A stretch of 64,000 nucleotides of DNA, from contig JAQTTY010000013.1 of the NCBI GenBank assembly GCA_028710525.1, forward strand, positions 1 through 64,000, given 5' to 3'. The stretch's first letter is position 1. Each line of letters opens with the position of its first letter. Positions 38,246-49,320 of the stretch are shown here, one piece after another. Source of the stretch: Gallionella sp. (GTDB lineage Bacteria; Pseudomonadota; Gammaproteobacteria; Burkholderiales; Gallionellaceae). Both the position numbers and the translations under genes were made by a program. A model generated the notes under the pieces. It worked only from the letters and a program-made list of their open reading frames with translations, was not told the origin of the DNA and ran no database searches.

Positions 38246-38730
38246 TGAAGATCGTTAAAGACTCAGTTGTCTCGTTGCGTTACGAGTTGCTGGACTCCGA
38301 AGGTGTCTTGGTGGAAAAGGTGGAAGACCCAATCAGCTATCTGCACGGTGGCTATGATGGCATCTTCCCCTTGGTAGAAGAGGCTTTGCACGGCAAAGGC
38401 ATAGGTGAAAGGGTCAGTGTAACCCTGAAGCCTGATGATGCTTTTGGTGAATACGAGCATGACATGGTAGAAGTCGAAGCGCGCAGCTCCTTCCCTAAAG
38501 ATGTCGCTGTCGGCATGCAGTTCGAAGGCGCGCCCGAAGAGTCTGATGATGAAGATTTCATCCTCTACACCGTGGTCGAAGTGGCTGACGATGAAGTGAC
38601 TGTGGACGGCAACCATCCCTTAGCTGGCAAGACGCTTACTTTCAATTGCGAAGTGACAGGCGTGCGCGCGGCATCAGAAGAAGAGTTGCAGCATGGTCAT
38701 GTGCATGACGAAGGTGGTCATCTGCACTAA
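38245..38730 (+). CDS. slyD: FKBP-type peptidyl-prolyl isomerase SlyD
   Basis: A 161-aa two-domain chaperone and prolyl isomerase. The FKBP part is split by the IF (insert-in-flap) domain, whose start is seen at DDAFGEYEHDMVEVE and which ends near VDGNHPLAGKTLTFNCEV, a strong family signature. The C-terminal tail is His-rich but short (HGHVHDEGGHLH), suggesting modest nickel or zinc binding compared with the long tail of E. coli SlyD. It overlaps bcp by one base (TAATG), so translation is coupled. Confidence 0.94.
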   Translation: MKIVKDSVVSLRYELLDSEGVLVEKVEDPISYLHGGYDGIFPLVEEALHGKGIGERVSVTLKPDDAFGEYEHDMVEVEARSSFPKDVAVGMQFEGAPEESDDEDFILYTVVEVADDEVTVDGNHPLAGKTLTFNCEVTGVRAASEEELQHGHVHDEGGHLH

Positions 38731-38749
38731 GTTTGATTGGGTTTGAACG

Positions 38750-38797
38750 CGGGGACCCGAACGGCAGCGTACTGTCGTTCGGGTCCCCGATCTTTTT
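38750..38797 (+). terminator. Terminator between slyD and panC
   Basis: An 18-bp stem from 38750-38767 to 38772-38789 (start CGGGGACCCGAACG, one G-U pair) with the 4-base loop CGTA, followed by ATCTTTTT. It is among the strongest hairpins in the window. It leaves only 14 bases before the panC ATG. Confidence 0.9.
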
Positions 38798-38811
38798 GAG
38801 TGAGTCAATAC

Positions 38812-39645
38812 ATGCAAATCATTTCGTCTGTGGCTGAGTTGCGCGCCTGTCTGGCGGGCCGAACTGGAATAGCCTTTGTGCCCACTATGGGGAATCTGCA
38901 CGAGGGGCATCTGGCGCTGATGAGACAAGCGCGACTGCACGGCGACTGTGTGGTGGCGAGTGTCTTCGTCAATCCATTGCAGTTTGGACCTAACGAGGAT
39001 TTCGATCGTTACCCGCGTACGCTGGAGGCGGATTGCAAGCTGATGGAAGGTTTGGTGGATATTGTGTTTGCGCCTACGGTGCGCGAGATGTATCCGCAGC
39101 AACAGGGTATCTTTATAGAGTTGCCACAGATTGCAAGCGAATTATGCGGCGCATCTAGGCCTGGACATTTTCGTGGGATGGCGACGGTGGTGATTAAGTT
39201 GCTGAACATCGTGCAGCCACAAGTCGCGATCTTCGGTAAAAAGGATTACCAGCAGTTACACATCATTCGCCAGATGGTTGCTCAGTTCAATTTGCCCGTC
39301 ACCATCGTTGGTGGTGAAATTGTTCGTGCCGAGGATGGTTTGGCACTCAGTTCGCGTAATCAATATCTGGATCCGAAGCAGCGCATGGAGGCAGTGCAGT
39401 TGAGTGTCGAGCTGCAAGGATTGCGGCGTGAGCTAATGCAAGGGCATGCAGACTGGGATGCATTGCAGTCCGCTGCCTGTGCGCGATTGGCAGCACGGGG
39501 ATGGGAGGTCGAATATATCTCCTTGCGCGCTTGCGATAGTCTTGAAGTTGCTCAGTCCGTAATGGGGGATGCTTTAATCTTGGCAGCGGCTAAGTTGGGT
39601 GTGACGCGTCTATTGGATAATATCGAAGTTTGTCGCGCCGACTGA
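38812..39645 (+). CDS. panC: Pantothenate synthetase
   Basis: Condenses pantoate with beta-alanine using ATP. I take the ATG at 38812 (277 aa); a GTG four codons earlier overlaps the likely ribosome site GAGTGAG. The HIGH-like motif is VPTMGNLHEGHLALM, the KMSKS-like region is ALSSRNQYL, and FGKKDYQQLHIIRQM is the conserved ATP-site block. It lies 42 bp before panD, so the beta-alanine supply and its use are encoded together. Confidence 0.95.
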   Translation: MQIISSVAELRACLAGRTGIAFVPTMGNLHEGHLALMRQARLHGDCVVASVFVNPLQFGPNEDFDRYPRTLEADCKLMEGLVDIVFAPTVREMYPQQQGIFIELPQIASELCGASRPGHFRGMATVVIKLLNIVQPQVAIFGKKDYQQLHIIRQMVAQFNLPVTIVGGEIVRAEDGLALSSRNQYLDPKQRMEAVQLSVELQGLRRELMQGHADWDALQSAACARLAARGWEVEYISLRACDSLEVAQSVMGDALILAAAKLGVTRLLDNIEVCRAD

Positions 39646-39687
39646 GTCATATATAATCCGCGCCCTGTTTGAATTGGAGGTGTCCAC

Positions 39688-40068
39688 ATGCAAAGAACCA
39701 TGCTCAAAGCCAAGCTGCACAGGGTGCATGTCACGCATTCCGAATTGCACTATGAAGGCTCGTGTGCAATAGATGATGATTTGCTCGATGCCGCCGATAT
39801 ACGCGAGTACCAGCAGATCGATATATATAACGTCACCAATGGTGAACGCTTCACTACTTATGCGATACGAGCGCAACGTGGCTCGGGGGTGATTTCGGTG
39901 AATGGTGCTGCGGCGCATAAGGCGGCCCCCGGCGATATCCTCATTATCGCTACCTATGCGATGTACTCTGAGCTGGAATTGCAAAAGTTCCACCCCAGTC
40001 TGGTCTATGTGGATGAGGTTAACCGTATCATTGCGCAGCGCCACGAAATCCCTGTGCAGGCGGCATAA
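39688..40068 (+). CDS. panD: Aspartate 1-decarboxylase
   Basis: Pyruvoyl enzyme that makes beta-alanine for pantothenate. It is 126 aa. The self-cleavage site Gly24-Ser25 is intact in [15 protein letters not shown], and [13 protein letters not shown] and [19 protein letters not shown] complete the family pattern. The ribosome site GGAGG lies 9 bases before the ATG. It follows panC in the same direction. Confidence 0.96.
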   Translation: MQRTMLKAKLHRVHVTHSELHYEGSCAIDDDLLDAADIREYQQIDIYNVTNGERFTTYAIRAQRGSGVISVNGAAAHKAAPGDILIIATYAMYSELELQKFHPSLVYVDEVNRIIAQRHEIPVQAA

Positions 40069-40104
40069 ATCATGGTTACTAGGGGTTTTTCTTTGCCTGT
40101 CACA

Positions 40105-40133
40105 TTGACCCTGAGCGTGTTCACGGGTAGGAT
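40105..40133 (+). promoter_or_regulatory. Sigma-70 promoter of tpiA-secG(-tRNA-nuo)
   Basis: TTGACC (40105-40110) and TAGGAT (40128-40133) are spaced by exactly 17 bases and predict a transcript start near 40140, 26 bases before the tpiA ATG. No other promoter of similar quality is seen before nuoA, so this one may drive a very long transcript. Confidence 0.65.
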
Positions 40134-40165
40134 TGCGCGCTTTAGTGCATAGCGGAATAGATAAG

Positions 40166-40921
40166 ATGCGACGCAAATTAGTTGTTGGAAATTGGAAGAT
40201 GTTCGGCCGTCTGGCTCGTAATCAGGCCTTGCTGCAAGGTGTGCTGGACGGCGTGCGCGAAATGAAGCGTGCCGACTATGCGGTATGTGTCCCTTATCCT
40301 TATCTGGCACAGGCGCAATCCATGTTGCAGGGTAGCAATGTGGCTTGGGGTGCGCAAAATCTCAGTCAGCATGAAGAGGGTGCTTTCACTGGCGCAGTTG
40401 CGCCGGGGATGTTGGCTGACTTCGGTTGCAAATATGTGATCATCGGTCACTCGGAGCGTCGTGGTCTGTTCCATGAGAGCAATGAAATCGCATCGGCAAA
40501 GTTCGATGCTGCGCAGAAGGCGGGTATGACCCCTATATTCTGTGTGGGAGAGACGTTGGCGGAGCGTGAGGCGGGTGTGACTGAGCAAGTGGTTGCCACG
40601 CAAATGGATGCAGTGTTGAATCGCTTCGGTGTATTGGCTTTGAAGAATGCAGTCATCGCTTATGAGCCGGTATGGGCTATTGGCACGGGCAAGACTGCCA
40701 GTACTGAACAGGCGCAGGCGGTGCATGCCTTTATAAGAGCTCGTGTTGCTGCACTTGATGCTGGTGTCGCGCAGGGTTTGTGTATACTCTACGGCGGTAG
40801 TGTGAAAGCGGCGAATGCTGAAGCTTTGTTTGGTATGGCGGATATAGATGGTGGCTTGATAGGCGGAGCGTCGCTGGTAGCTGAAGATTTTGTCGCTATC
40901 TGTCGTGCGGCACAGAAATAA
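40166..40921 (+). CDS. tpiA: Triose-phosphate isomerase
   Basis: Interconverts dihydroxyacetone phosphate and glyceraldehyde-3-phosphate. I take the ATG at 40166 (251 aa), since an earlier in-frame GTG at 40133 falls inside the promoter and family similarity starts at MRRKLVVGNWKM. Catalytic residues are Lys11 (GNWKM), His95 (IIGHSERR) and Glu in AYEPVWAIGTGK; the phosphate loop ILYGGSVK is present. It is followed by secG after 22 bp. Confidence 0.97.
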   Translation: MRRKLVVGNWKMFGRLARNQALLQGVLDGVREMKRADYAVCVPYPYLAQAQSMLQGSNVAWGAQNLSQHEEGAFTGAVAPGMLADFGCKYVIIGHSERRGLFHESNEIASAKFDAAQKAGMTPIFCVGETLAEREAGVTEQVVATQMDAVLNRFGVLALKNAVIAYEPVWAIGTGKTASTEQAQAVHAFIRARVAALDAGVAQGLCILYGGSVKAANAEALFGMADIDGGLIGGASLVAEDFVAICRAAQK

Positions 40922-40943
40922 TTAGATAGTTTTGGGGTGAAGT

Positions 40944-41276
40944 GTGGAAACATTGGTTTGGATTTTGCATGTCATGACCGCAGTCGTATTGATCGGTCTG
41001 GTGTTGGTGCAGCACGGTAAGGGTGCTGATATGGGCGCAGCATTTGGTACTGGTTCGGCAGGTAGTCTGTTTGGTTCTAGTGGCTCTGCGAACTTTCTCA
41101 GCCGCAGTACTGCGATCGCGGCCACTGTGTTCTTTGTAACAAGCCTCACTTTGACCTATCTCTATGCTCATCCTGCGCAGCAGGGTGGTGTGATGGATAA
41201 GTTGAATGCGTCGGAAAGTACTTCTGCTCCTGTCGCGCCTGTGGATACTTCGAAGTCTAAAGATATCCCTAAATAG
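40944..41276 (+). CDS. secG: Preprotein translocase subunit SecG
   Basis: Auxiliary subunit of the SecYEG translocon. It is 110 aa from a GTG start at 40944 with GGGGTGAAG upstream. Two TM segments (VWILHVMTAVVLIGLVLVQ and STAIAATVFFVTSLTLTYL) flank the conserved cytoplasmic loop QHGKGADMGAAFGTGSAGSLFGSSGSANFLSR-type, here starting QHGKGADMGAAFG. The C-terminal tail is Ser/Pro/Ala-rich and variable. It sits directly before a tRNA-Leu gene, the order commonly seen before nuoA. Confidence 0.95.
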   Translation: METLVWILHVMTAVVLIGLVLVQHGKGADMGAAFGTGSAGSLFGSSGSANFLSRSTAIAATVFFVTSLTLTYLYAHPAQQGGVMDKLNASESTSAPVAPVDTSKSKDIPK

Positions 41277-41282
41277 TATTTC

Positions 41283-41369
<87 letters not shown>

Positions 41370-41462
41370 AATAATGCCGGCAACGCAGTGTGCCGGTAAA
41401 TATAAAACGATAAAAAGTTGACCTCGGGGCCACTCGAGAGTCTAAGCAGAGGAGGAAGCTCA

Positions 41463-41819
41463 ATGTTGGAAAACTATTTTCCGGTGCTGTTGTTTATCTG
41501 CGTCGGTTTGGCCATCGGTGTCGTTCCCGTGATACTTGGACGATTGCTGGCCCCCAACCGTCCCGATAGTAAGAAGCTCTCTCCCTATGAGTGCGGCTTC
41601 GAAGCTTTCGAAGATGCGCGTATGAAATTCGACGTGCGTTACTATCTGGTCGCTATCCTGTTTATCCTGTTTGATCTTGAAATCGCGTTCCTGTTTCCTT
41701 GGGCCATCGTGCTTAAGGAGATTGGCATGTTCGGGTTTATTTCCATGATGATATTCTTGGCGATCCTGGTGGTCGGATTTATCTACGAGTGGATGAAAGG
41801 GGCACTGGAATGGGAATAG
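41463..41819 (+). CDS. nuoA: NADH dehydrogenase I subunit A
   Basis: Small membrane subunit of complex I. I take the ATG at 41463 (118 aa) with AGGAGG 8 bases upstream; a TTG further up adds no family sequence. Three TM segments are visible. The conserved loop [28 protein letters not shown] segment begins [10 protein letters not shown]. It overlaps nuoB by 10 bases and opens the nuoA-N operon. Confidence 0.96.
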   Translation: MLENYFPVLLFICVGLAIGVVPVILGRLLAPNRPDSKKLSPYECGFEAFEDARMKFDVRYYLVAILFILFDLEIAFLFPWAIVLKEIGMFGFISMMIFLAILVVGFIYEWMKGALEWE

Positions 41820-42286
41820 AAGGCGTATTGGAGAAGAGTTTCGTTACGACGACACTCGATACCGTCATCAATTACACCCGCACGGGTTCCTTGTGGCCTA
41901 TGACCTTTGGTCTGGCGTGCTGCGCGGTAGAGATGATGCAGGCAGGTGCTTCACGTTATGACTTGGATCGTTTTGGCGTGGTGTTTCGTCCTAGTCCGCG
42001 TCAGTCTGACGTGATGATTGTGGCAGGTACGTTGTGCAACAAGATGGCTCCCGCGTTGCGCAAGGTGTATGACCAGATGGCTGAACCGCGTTGGGTCATC
42101 TCCATGGGTTCGTGTGCTAACGGTGGTGGTTACTATCACTACTCATATTCAGTAGTGCGCGGTTGTGACCGTATCGTGCCGGTGGATGTCTATGTCCCCG
42201 GTTGTCCTCCGACTGCTGAAGCCCTGTTGTACGGCATCATCCAGTTGCAAAACAAGATCAAACGTACCAATACCATTGCGCGTTAG
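41810..42286 (+). CDS. nuoB: NADH dehydrogenase I subunit B
   Basis: Hydrophilic subunit that carries cluster N2 next to the quinone site. It is 158 aa from the ATG at 41810, which overlaps the end of nuoA. The four ligands are the tandem Cys in [10 protein letters not shown], Cys in [11 protein letters not shown] and Cys in [12 protein letters not shown]. Length and motifs are complete. Confidence 0.97.
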   Translation: MGIEGVLEKSFVTTTLDTVINYTRTGSLWPMTFGLACCAVEMMQAGASRYDLDRFGVVFRPSPRQSDVMIVAGTLCNKMAPALRKVYDQMAEPRWVISMGSCANGGGYYHYSYSVVRGCDRIVPVDVYVPGCPPTAEALLYGIIQLQNKIKRTNTIAR

Positions 42287-42294
42287 GGTGAAAT

Positions 42295-42897
42295 ATGGCT
42301 GCTGACTTGACCACATTGCGCGACCACTTGTCCGGTTTGTTAGGCGACAAGATGGTGAGCGTCCAAGAAAGATTAGAAGAACTGACCGTAGTGGTAAAAG
42401 CTTCCGACCTGTTGTCGGTTCTGGCTACGCTACGTGATGCCGAAGGTGCATGCTTCGAGCAGATGATAGATCTGTGCGGCGTGGACTACTTGGATTATGG
42501 TGACGGTGCTTGGGCGGGTAAGCGCTTCGCGGTGGTCTATCACCTGATGTCGGTGAAAAACAACCAGCGTCTCCGTGTACGGGTGTTTGCTGAAGAAGAT
42601 GCCTTCCCGGTATTGCCTTCTGTGACGGGTGTATGGTCTTGTGCCAACTGGTTCGAGCGCGAAGCCTTTGACCTATATGGCATCGTGTTCACCGGCCACC
42701 CTGATCTGCGCCGTTTGCTGACTGACTACGGTTTTGTTGGCAGCCCATTCCGCAAAGATTTCCCATTGTCCGGTCATGTCGAGATGAAGTACGACCCGGC
42801 TCAACAGCGTGTGGTCTATCAGCCAGTCTCCATCGATCCGCGCGAAGTGACGCCACGTATCGTCCGTGATGAGCTGTACGGCTCAGTAAGAGGATAA
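42295..42897 (+). CDS. nuoC: NADH dehydrogenase I subunit C
   Basis: The 30-kDa hydrophilic subunit, 200 aa, separate from nuoD as in most betaproteobacteria rather than fused as in E. coli. The signature is [30 protein letters not shown], seen as [12 protein letters not shown] and [13 protein letters not shown], with [13 protein letters not shown] after it. It starts 8 bp after nuoB and ends 4 bp before nuoD. Confidence 0.96.
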   Translation: MAADLTTLRDHLSGLLGDKMVSVQERLEELTVVVKASDLLSVLATLRDAEGACFEQMIDLCGVDYLDYGDGAWAGKRFAVVYHLMSVKNNQRLRVRVFAEEDAFPVLPSVTGVWSCANWFEREAFDLYGIVFTGHPDLRRLLTDYGFVGSPFRKDFPLSGHVEMKYDPAQQRVVYQPVSIDPREVTPRIVRDELYGSVRG

Positions 42898-42901
42898 GAC
42901 C

Positions 42902-44155
42902 ATGCCAGAAATCAAAAATTACACGATGAACTTTGGTCCGCAGCATCCGGCCGCGCACGGCGTGTTGCGTCTGGTATTGGAGCTGGATGGTGAAGTGATC
43001 GAGCGCGCTGATCCGCACATCGGTCTGCTGCATCGCGCTACCGAGAAACTCGCTGAACACAAGACTTTCTTGCAGTCGGTTCCCTATATGGATCGTCTCG
43101 ATTACGTGTCTATGATGTGTAACGAGCATGCCTATGTGATGGCGATCGAGAAGTTGGCTGGCATTGAAGTGCCACTACGCGCGCAGTACCTGCGTGTGAT
43201 GTTCGACGAGATCACGCGCGTGCTGAACCATCTGTTGTGGTTGGGCGCGCACGGTCTAGACATCGGCGCGATGACCATGTTCTTGTATTGCTTCCGCGAA
43301 CGCGAAGATCTGATGGACGTGTACGAGGCGGCCTCAGGTGCGCGTCTGCATGCTGCTTACTACCGTCCCGGTGGTGTGTATCGCGATCTGCCTGACCGCA
43401 TGCCTCAGTACGAGGCCTCCAAGATCCACAACGCGGCTGCGGTAGAAAAGATGAACGAAAACCGTCAAGGTTCAGTGTTGGACTTCATCGAAGATTTCAC
43501 CAAGCGTTTCCCTAAGTGCATAGACGAATACGAGACTTTGCTGACCGACAATCGTATCTGGAAACAGCGTACTGTCGGTATCGGCGTGGTCACACCTGAG
43601 CGCGCTCTGGCACTGGGCTTCACAGGTCCTATGTTGCGAGGTTCTGGCATCGAATGGGATCTGCGTAAGAAGCAGCCTTACGAAGTCTATGACCGTCTCG
43701 ATTTCGATATCCCTGTCGGCAAGACTGGCGATTCATACGACCGCTATCTGGTGCGTGTGGAAGAGATGCGTCAATCCAACCGCATCATCGAGCAGTGCGT
43801 GGCTTGGCTGAAGGCTAACCCAGGCCCAGTCATCACCAGCAACCACAAGTTTGCTCCTCCTAGTCGCGTGGCGATGAAGGAGAACATGGAAGAGTTGATC
43901 CACCACTTCAAGTTGTTCACCGAAGGTATGCATGTGCCGGCGGGCGAGGCTTATGCGGCGGTGGAGCATCCCAAGGGGGAGTTCGGTATCTATCTGGTTT
44001 CAGATGGAGCCAATAAACCCTACCGCATGAAGATCCGCGCGCCGGGCTTCGTGCATCTGGCTGCCTTGGATGAGATGGCGCGCGGTCACATGATCGCTGA
44101 CGTGGTCACTATCATTGGTACGCAAGACATCGTTTTCGGAGAGATAGACCGCTAA
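42902..44155 (+). CDS. nuoD: NADH dehydrogenase I subunit D
   Basis: The 49-kDa subunit, 417 aa, which forms the quinone-binding cavity with NuoB. The signature [16 protein letters not shown] and the N-terminal [19 protein letters not shown] with its quinone-site His are intact, as is the C-terminal DIVFGEIDR end. The stop overlaps the nuoE start by one base (TAATG). Confidence 0.97.
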   Translation: MPEIKNYTMNFGPQHPAAHGVLRLVLELDGEVIERADPHIGLLHRATEKLAEHKTFLQSVPYMDRLDYVSMMCNEHAYVMAIEKLAGIEVPLRAQYLRVMFDEITRVLNHLLWLGAHGLDIGAMTMFLYCFREREDLMDVYEAASGARLHAAYYRPGGVYRDLPDRMPQYEASKIHNAAAVEKMNENRQGSVLDFIEDFTKRFPKCIDEYETLLTDNRIWKQRTVGIGVVTPERALALGFTGPMLRGSGIEWDLRKKQPYEVYDRLDFDIPVGKTGDSYDRYLVRVEEMRQSNRIIEQCVAWLKANPGPVITSNHKFAPPSRVAMKENMEELIHHFKLFTEGMHVPAGEAYAAVEHPKGEFGIYLVSDGANKPYRMKIRAPGFVHLAALDEMARGHMIADVVTIIGTQDIVFGEIDR

Positions 44156-44634
44156 TGTTATCCGCACATATACAAGATCAAATCAACCGTGAACTGGTTA
44201 AGTATCCGGCTGATCAGAAGCAATCTGCTGTCATGGCGGCATTGCGTTTCGTACAAGACGAAAAAGGTTGGATATCCAACGACGACATGACTGATATCGC
44301 TACCTTCTTGGGTATGGCGCATATGGCCGTATACGAAGTCGCGACCTTCTATCATATGTACAACCTCAAGCCCATGGGTAAGAACACCCTGACGGTGTGC
44401 ACCAATCTTTCTTGCACCCTGTGTGGTGCATTGGATACGGTGAAATATATCGAGGGCAAGCTGGGTATTGGTATCGGTGAGGTTACTGCCGACGGTAAGT
44501 TCGGTCTGCGCGAGGGCGAATGCATGGGAACTTGCATAGACGCACCACTGCTAACCGTGAACAATAAAAAGCTGTGCGGTCGCATGACGCCACAGAAGAT
44601 CGACGCATTGTTGTCTGAATTGGATAAATCATGA
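44155..44634 (+). CDS. nuoE: NADH dehydrogenase I subunit E
   Basis: The 24-kDa thioredoxin-like subunit, 159 aa, carrying the [2Fe-2S] cluster N1a. The four Cys ligands are in [12 protein letters not shown] (first pair, C-x4-C with an extra Cys) and [13 protein letters not shown] (second pair). The helical N-terminal part ([26 protein letters not shown]) is usual. It overlaps nuoF by four bases (ATGA). Confidence 0.96.
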   Translation: MLSAHIQDQINRELVKYPADQKQSAVMAALRFVQDEKGWISNDDMTDIATFLGMAHMAVYEVATFYHMYNLKPMGKNTLTVCTNLSCTLCGALDTVKYIEGKLGIGIGEVTADGKFGLREGECMGTCIDAPLLTVNNKKLCGRMTPQKIDALLSELDKS

Positions 44635-45896
44635 GAGGTCCGGTCACACAAACCACGATGGATTTCGACCAACCGTGGACACTAGAGAATTATCTGAAAG
44701 TCGGTGGTTACCAAGCATTGCGTAAGGTGCTCACCGAGAAGATGTCACCTGAATCCATCATTGCTGAAGTGAAGTTATCCGCCTTGCGTGGTCGTGGTGG
44801 TGCGGGTTTTCCTACCGGTCTGAAGTGGAGCTTCATGCCGCGTGGTTTTGCTGGGGACAAATACATCGTATGTAACTCCGACGAAGGCGAGCCCGGCACT
44901 TGCAAGGACTGGGACATCTTGCGTTACAACCCGCATCTGCTTATCGAAGGCATGGCGATTGCCGCCTACACCATGGGCGTGAAGGTCGGTTACAACTATG
45001 TACACGGTGAGATCTTCGAAGCCTACGAGCGTATGGAAGCGGCTGGTGAAGAGGCGCGTAAAGCGGGCTTCATGGGCAAAGACATCATGGGCTTGGGCTT
45101 TGATTTCGAATTGCACAACCATCTGGGTTATGGCGCATACATCTGCGGTGAAGAGACTGCATTGCTGGAATCTATCGAAGGCAAAAAAGGTCAGCCGCGC
45201 TTTAAGCCGCCTTTCCCTGCAAGCTTCGGTCTGTACGGTAAACCTACTACCATCAATAATACCGAGACCTTCGCCAGCATCCCGTACATTATCAATAACG
45301 GCGGTCAGGCGTTCCTCGATATTGGTAAGCCCAATAACGGCGGCACCAAGTTGTTTTCTGTATCTGGTCATGTGAATAATCCCGGCAACTTCGAAGTGCC
45401 TATGGGTACACCATTTGCTGAACTGTTGAAGATGGCGGGTGGCGTGCGTAACGGTCACAAACTCAAGGCGGTCATTCCCGGGGGCTCGTCCATGCCTGTG
45501 CTTACAGGCGAGGTGATGATGGATCTGACTATGGATTACGACTCTATCTCTAAGGCTGGTTCTGGTCTGGGTAGCGGTGCGGTAATCGTGATGGACGAGA
45601 CGGTCTGCATGGTGCGTGCACTGGAGCGTCTGTCCTATTTCTACTACGAAGAATCGTGCGGTCAGTGCACGCCCTGCCGCGAAGGTACGGGTTGGCTGTA
45701 TCGCATCGTGCACCGCATCGAACACGGTGAGGGTCGCAAAGAAGATTTGGATCTGTTGTTGAGCATAGGTGACAACATCGCGGGTCGCACCATCTGTGCG
45801 CTCGGCGAAGCTGCAGTATGGCCAGTACAAGGTATGCTGAAGAATTTCCGCGACGAATTTGAATATCACATCGAACACAAGCGTTGCTTGGTGTAG
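44631..45896 (+). CDS. nuoF: NADH dehydrogenase I subunit F
   Basis: The NADH- and FMN-binding subunit with cluster N3. It is 421 aa. The NADH/FMN loop is [15 protein letters not shown], followed by [16 protein letters not shown]. The second glycine-rich site is [18 protein letters not shown]. The cluster ligands are [15 protein letters not shown] plus the later Cys in [14 protein letters not shown]. All are intact. It is 17 bp upstream of nuoG. Confidence 0.97.
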   Translation: MRGPVTQTTMDFDQPWTLENYLKVGGYQALRKVLTEKMSPESIIAEVKLSALRGRGGAGFPTGLKWSFMPRGFAGDKYIVCNSDEGEPGTCKDWDILRYNPHLLIEGMAIAAYTMGVKVGYNYVHGEIFEAYERMEAAGEEARKAGFMGKDIMGLGFDFELHNHLGYGAYICGEETALLESIEGKKGQPRFKPPFPASFGLYGKPTTINNTETFASIPYIINNGGQAFLDIGKPNNGGTKLFSVSGHVNNPGNFEVPMGTPFAELLKMAGGVRNGHKLKAVIPGGSSMPVLTGEVMMDLTMDYDSISKAGSGLGSGAVIVMDETVCMVRALERLSYFYYEESCGQCTPCREGTGWLYRIVHRIEHGEGRKEDLDLLLSIGDNIAGRTICALGEAAVWPVQGMLKNFRDEFEYHIEHKRCLV

Positions 45897-45913
45897 CCGA
45901 CGGGTGAAAAGAC

Positions 45914-48268
45914 ATGATTAAAATCGAAATTGACGGCAAACATATCGAGACCGCTAAGGGCTCTATGGTGATCGAAGCCGCGCAACATGCCGGCGTGTAC
46001 ATCCCACATTTTTGCTACCACAAGAAACTCTCCATCGCGGCCAACTGTCGCATGTGTCTGGTCGAAATTGAGAAGGCGCCCAAGCCTTTGCCTGCGTGTG
46101 CCACGCCGGTAGCCGAAGGCATGAAGATACACACGCACTCTGAAATGGCCGTCAAGGCACAGAAGGGTGTGATGGAGTTTTTACTTATCAATCATCCGCT
46201 GGACTGCCCTATCTGCGATCAAGGCGGTGAGTGCCAGTTGCAGGATCTGGCAGTAGGTTACGGTGGTGGTGATTCCCGTTACACAGAAGACAAGCGCATC
46301 GTAATGCACAAGTCCATAGGTGAGCTGGTCTCTACCGAAGAGATGTCGCGTTGCATCCATTGCACACGTTGCGTACGTTTCGGTCAGGAAGTCGCCGGCA
46401 TCATGGAGTTGGGCATGGCTTTCCGCGGCGAGAACGCTGAGATCATGAGCTTCGTCAACAGCACCGTGGATTCTGAACTGTCCGGCAATATGATAGATCT
46501 GTGCCCAGTGGGCGCATTGACTAGCAAGCCTTTCCGCTACACCGCACGTAGCTGGGAGTTGTCCCGTCGTAAGTCGGTCAGCCCGCACGATGGTCTAGGT
46601 TCCAATCTGGCAGTGCACACCAAAGACAACAAGGTTGCCCGCGTTGTCCCTATCGACAATGAAGCGATCAATGAATGCTGGCTGTCCGATAAGGACCGTT
46701 TCAGCTATGAAGGTCTGAACTCTCCCGAACGTCTGACCAAGCCTATGCTCAAGCAGGATGGCAAGTGGATGGAAGTGGAATGGCAAGCGGCGTTAGAGTA
46801 CGTGGCTAACGGTCTGCGTCAGATTAAGAACTCCGCTAGTGGTAACGACATCGGCGCCTTGGCAACACCAAATAGCACACTGGAAGAACTGGCGTTGCTG
46901 CAGAAACTAATGCGCGGTCTGGGTAGTGACAACGTAGATTTCCGTCTGCGCCAATCCGACTTCAGTGCTGATGGCCATCAAGCCGGCGCACCATGGTTGG
47001 GTATGAATGTTGCCGATATCAACACGCGTGATCGATTCTTGGTGGTGGGTAGCTTCTTGCGCAAAGACCATCCATTGTTAGCGCAACGCATCCGTGCCGC
47101 AGTTAAGAAGGGTGCACGCGCTAGCATCATCCATTCATCCGCAGATGAGTTGCTGATGAACGTAGATAGCTTATCCGTCGTTACTCCTAGCGAGATGGTT
47201 GCTGAATTGGCGGGCGTATTGAAGGCGCTGGCTGAAAGTAAACAAGTCGCTTTGAGCTCAGATGTGCAAGCGGCAGTGGCTGGCGTCACAGTATCCGATG
47301 CAGCTCGTGCCATCGCTGTCAATATCGGCAGCGGCGAGCGCAGCGCAATATTGTTAGGTAACTATGCCCAGCAACATCCGCAAGCCAGTCAGTTGGCGTT
47401 GATCGCCAATCAGATAGCGCAACTGTGCGGTGGCAGCTTCGGCTACATGGGCGAGGCAGCCAACAGCACCGGTGGCTACATTGCTGGCGCGGTTCCTTTT
47501 GCTCATGGCGCGCACGGCATGAATGCTGCGCAGATGTTGGCTACACCACGCAAAGCCTATCTGTTACTGAACGTCGAAGCCGAATTAGATACGCATGACG
47601 CGCAAGCCGCGATGGCCGCGATGCAGTCCGCTGATATGGTCGTGGCTATGAGTGCTTACAAACATCAAGCCAGCCTATATGCTGATGTGATGTTGCCCAT
47701 CGCACCATTCACTGAGACTTCCGGAACTTTCGTCAGCACTGAGGGGCGTGCGCAGAGCTTCAAGGGCGCGGTCAAACCTTTGGGTGAATCGCGTCCCGCT
47801 TGGAAGGTGTTGCGCGTATTGGGCAATCTGCTCGATGTGTCCGGTTTCGATTACGACAGTAGCGAAGCAGTGCGCGATGAAGTTCTAGCTGGTTTCAGCA
47901 GCGCGCGTATGGACAACACCTTGAACGGCGTGTCCCTGCAAAATGTGACAGCAGCCAAGGTCGACGGTTTGCAGCGCATCAGCTACGTGCCTATCTACAG
48001 TACTGACGCTGTGGTACGCCGCGCGGCCTCGCTGCAGAAGACCACTGACGCCGCGACACCGGTGATCACTTTGCATAGCAGTGACATGGCTAAGCTGGGC
48101 TTCAGTGCTGGCGACCACGTGACCGTGAAACAAGGTAAGGGTAGTGCGCGTCTGCAAGTGCAGGCCGATGACAAACAGCCCGCCAATACCGCACGAATCG
48201 CAGCCGGCCATGCTGCTACTGCTGCCTTGGGTGCGATGTTCGGAACAATCAGCATGGAGCGTGCATGA
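45914..48268 (+). CDS. nuoG: NADH dehydrogenase I subunit G
   Basis: The 75-kDa iron-sulfur subunit, 784 aa. The N-terminal ferredoxin domain binds the 2Fe-2S cluster ([18 protein letters not shown], then PACATPV). The His-Cys segment [18 protein letters not shown] and the 4Fe-4S segment [17 protein letters not shown] follow. The rest is a molybdopterin-oxidoreductase-like domain without Mo cofactor. At 784 aa it is shorter than the E. coli protein (about 908 aa), as is usual in this bacterial class. The stop overlaps nuoH (ATGATG). Confidence 0.96.
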   Translation: MIKIEIDGKHIETAKGSMVIEAAQHAGVYIPHFCYHKKLSIAANCRMCLVEIEKAPKPLPACATPVAEGMKIHTHSEMAVKAQKGVMEFLLINHPLDCPICDQGGECQLQDLAVGYGGGDSRYTEDKRIVMHKSIGELVSTEEMSRCIHCTRCVRFGQEVAGIMELGMAFRGENAEIMSFVNSTVDSELSGNMIDLCPVGALTSKPFRYTARSWELSRRKSVSPHDGLGSNLAVHTKDNKVARVVPIDNEAINECWLSDKDRFSYEGLNSPERLTKPMLKQDGKWMEVEWQAALEYVANGLRQIKNSASGNDIGALATPNSTLEELALLQKLMRGLGSDNVDFRLRQSDFSADGHQAGAPWLGMNVADINTRDRFLVVGSFLRKDHPLLAQRIRAAVKKGARASIIHSSADELLMNVDSLSVVTPSEMVAELAGVLKALAESKQVALSSDVQAAVAGVTVSDAARAIAVNIGSGERSAILLGNYAQQHPQASQLALIANQIAQLCGGSFGYMGEAANSTGGYIAGAVPFAHGAHGMNAAQMLATPRKAYLLLNVEAELDTHDAQAAMAAMQSADMVVAMSAYKHQASLYADVMLPIAPFTETSGTFVSTEGRAQSFKGAVKPLGESRPAWKVLRVLGNLLDVSGFDYDSSEAVRDEVLAGFSSARMDNTLNGVSLQNVTAAKVDGLQRISYVPIYSTDAVVRRAASLQKTTDAATPVITLHSSDMAKLGFSAGDHVTVKQGKGSARLQVQADDKQPANTARIAAGHAATAALGAMFGTISMERA

Positions 48269-49305
48269 TGGATTTGCTACTCAGTTTAGAACAGGCCGGC
48301 CAGAATCTTTTGGGCGCCTTCTGGTTGCCACTTTGGACCTTGGTCAAGATCATGGTCATCGTTGGTCCTTTGATGGGTGCGGTCGCTTATCTGACTTTGG
48401 CTGAACGTAAGGTCATCGGCTGGATGCAGATTCGTATCGGTCCTAACCGCGTTGGTTACTTCGGCCTGTTGCAACCACTCGCTGACGGCATAAAGCTGTT
48501 GATGAAAGAGATCATCGTGCCGACTGGCTCGAATAAGTTCCTCTTCATTCTCGGTCCTATCATGGCTTTGATGCCAGCGCTGGCTGCCTGGGCAGTGATA
48601 CCGTTCAATGCTGAATTGGTGTTGGCTAACGTCAATGCCGGTCTGCTCTACATCTTGGCGATGACCTCGTTAGGTGTTTACGGTGTGATCATCGCGGGTT
48701 GGGCCTCTAACTCCAAGTATGCTTTCCTCGGTTGCTTACGTTCCGCTGCGCAGATCGTGTCTTACGAAATTGCCATGGGTTTTGCGCTGGTATGCGTGTT
48801 GATGGCTGCACAGAGTTTGAATCTGGGCGATATCGTGAATGGACAGAAAGGCAGCTACGGTTTGCTTAACTGGTACATCGTGCCTTTGTTCCCGATGTTC
48901 ATCGTCTACCTGATCTCGGGTGTGGCGGAAGCCAACCGTGCTCCGTTCGACGTGGCTGAAGGTGAGTCCGAAATCGTTGCCGGTTTCCACGTTGAATATT
49001 CCGGTATGACCTTTGCGCTGTTCTTCTTGGCCGAATACGCCAACATGATCTTGATCGCCTTCCTGACTGCCATTATGTTTATGGGCGGCTGGTTGTCACC
49101 CCTACCTTTCCTGCCTGACAGTATCGTGTGGTTGTTTGGAAAAGTAGCCTTTGTGCTGTTCCTGTTCTTGTGGTTCCGTGCGACTTTCCCACGTTATCGT
49201 TATGACCAGTTGATGCGCTTGGGCTGGAAAGTGTTCATCCCGCTGGCTATCGTCTGGGTGGTGGTCGTTGGTGCATGGATGCAGACTCCTTTGTGGGTCT
49301 GGTAA
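48265..49305 (+). CDS. nuoH: NADH dehydrogenase I subunit H
   Basis: Membrane subunit at the quinone-cavity interface, 346 aa, with about eight TM segments. The conserved cytoplasmic loops are [23 protein letters not shown] (seen as [14 protein letters not shown]) and [23 protein letters not shown] (seen as [15 protein letters not shown]). The start is either of two adjacent ATG codons, 48265 or 48268. nuoI begins 15 bp later. Confidence 0.96.
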   Translation: MMDLLLSLEQAGQNLLGAFWLPLWTLVKIMVIVGPLMGAVAYLTLAERKVIGWMQIRIGPNRVGYFGLLQPLADGIKLLMKEIIVPTGSNKFLFILGPIMALMPALAAWAVIPFNAELVLANVNAGLLYILAMTSLGVYGVIIAGWASNSKYAFLGCLRSAAQIVSYEIAMGFALVCVLMAAQSLNLGDIVNGQKGSYGLLNWYIVPLFPMFIVYLISGVAEANRAPFDVAEGESEIVAGFHVEYSGMTFALFFLAEYANMILIAFLTAIMFMGGWLSPLPFLPDSIVWLFGKVAFVLFLFLWFRATFPRYRYDQLMRLGWKVFIPLAIVWVVVVGAWMQTPLWVW

Positions 49306-49320
49306 GCGTCGGAGAAGAAT

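Noticed and set aside
41375..41410. Hairpin CCGGCA / TGCCGG between tRNA-Leu and nuoA as a terminator
   Set aside because: Only six base pairs and no T-run; the genes on both sides appear to be one transcript.
44775..45878. 367-codon antisense open frame inside nuoF
   Set aside because: Fully covered by the conserved nuoF gene; the translated sequence is His/Thr-rich with no family similarity.
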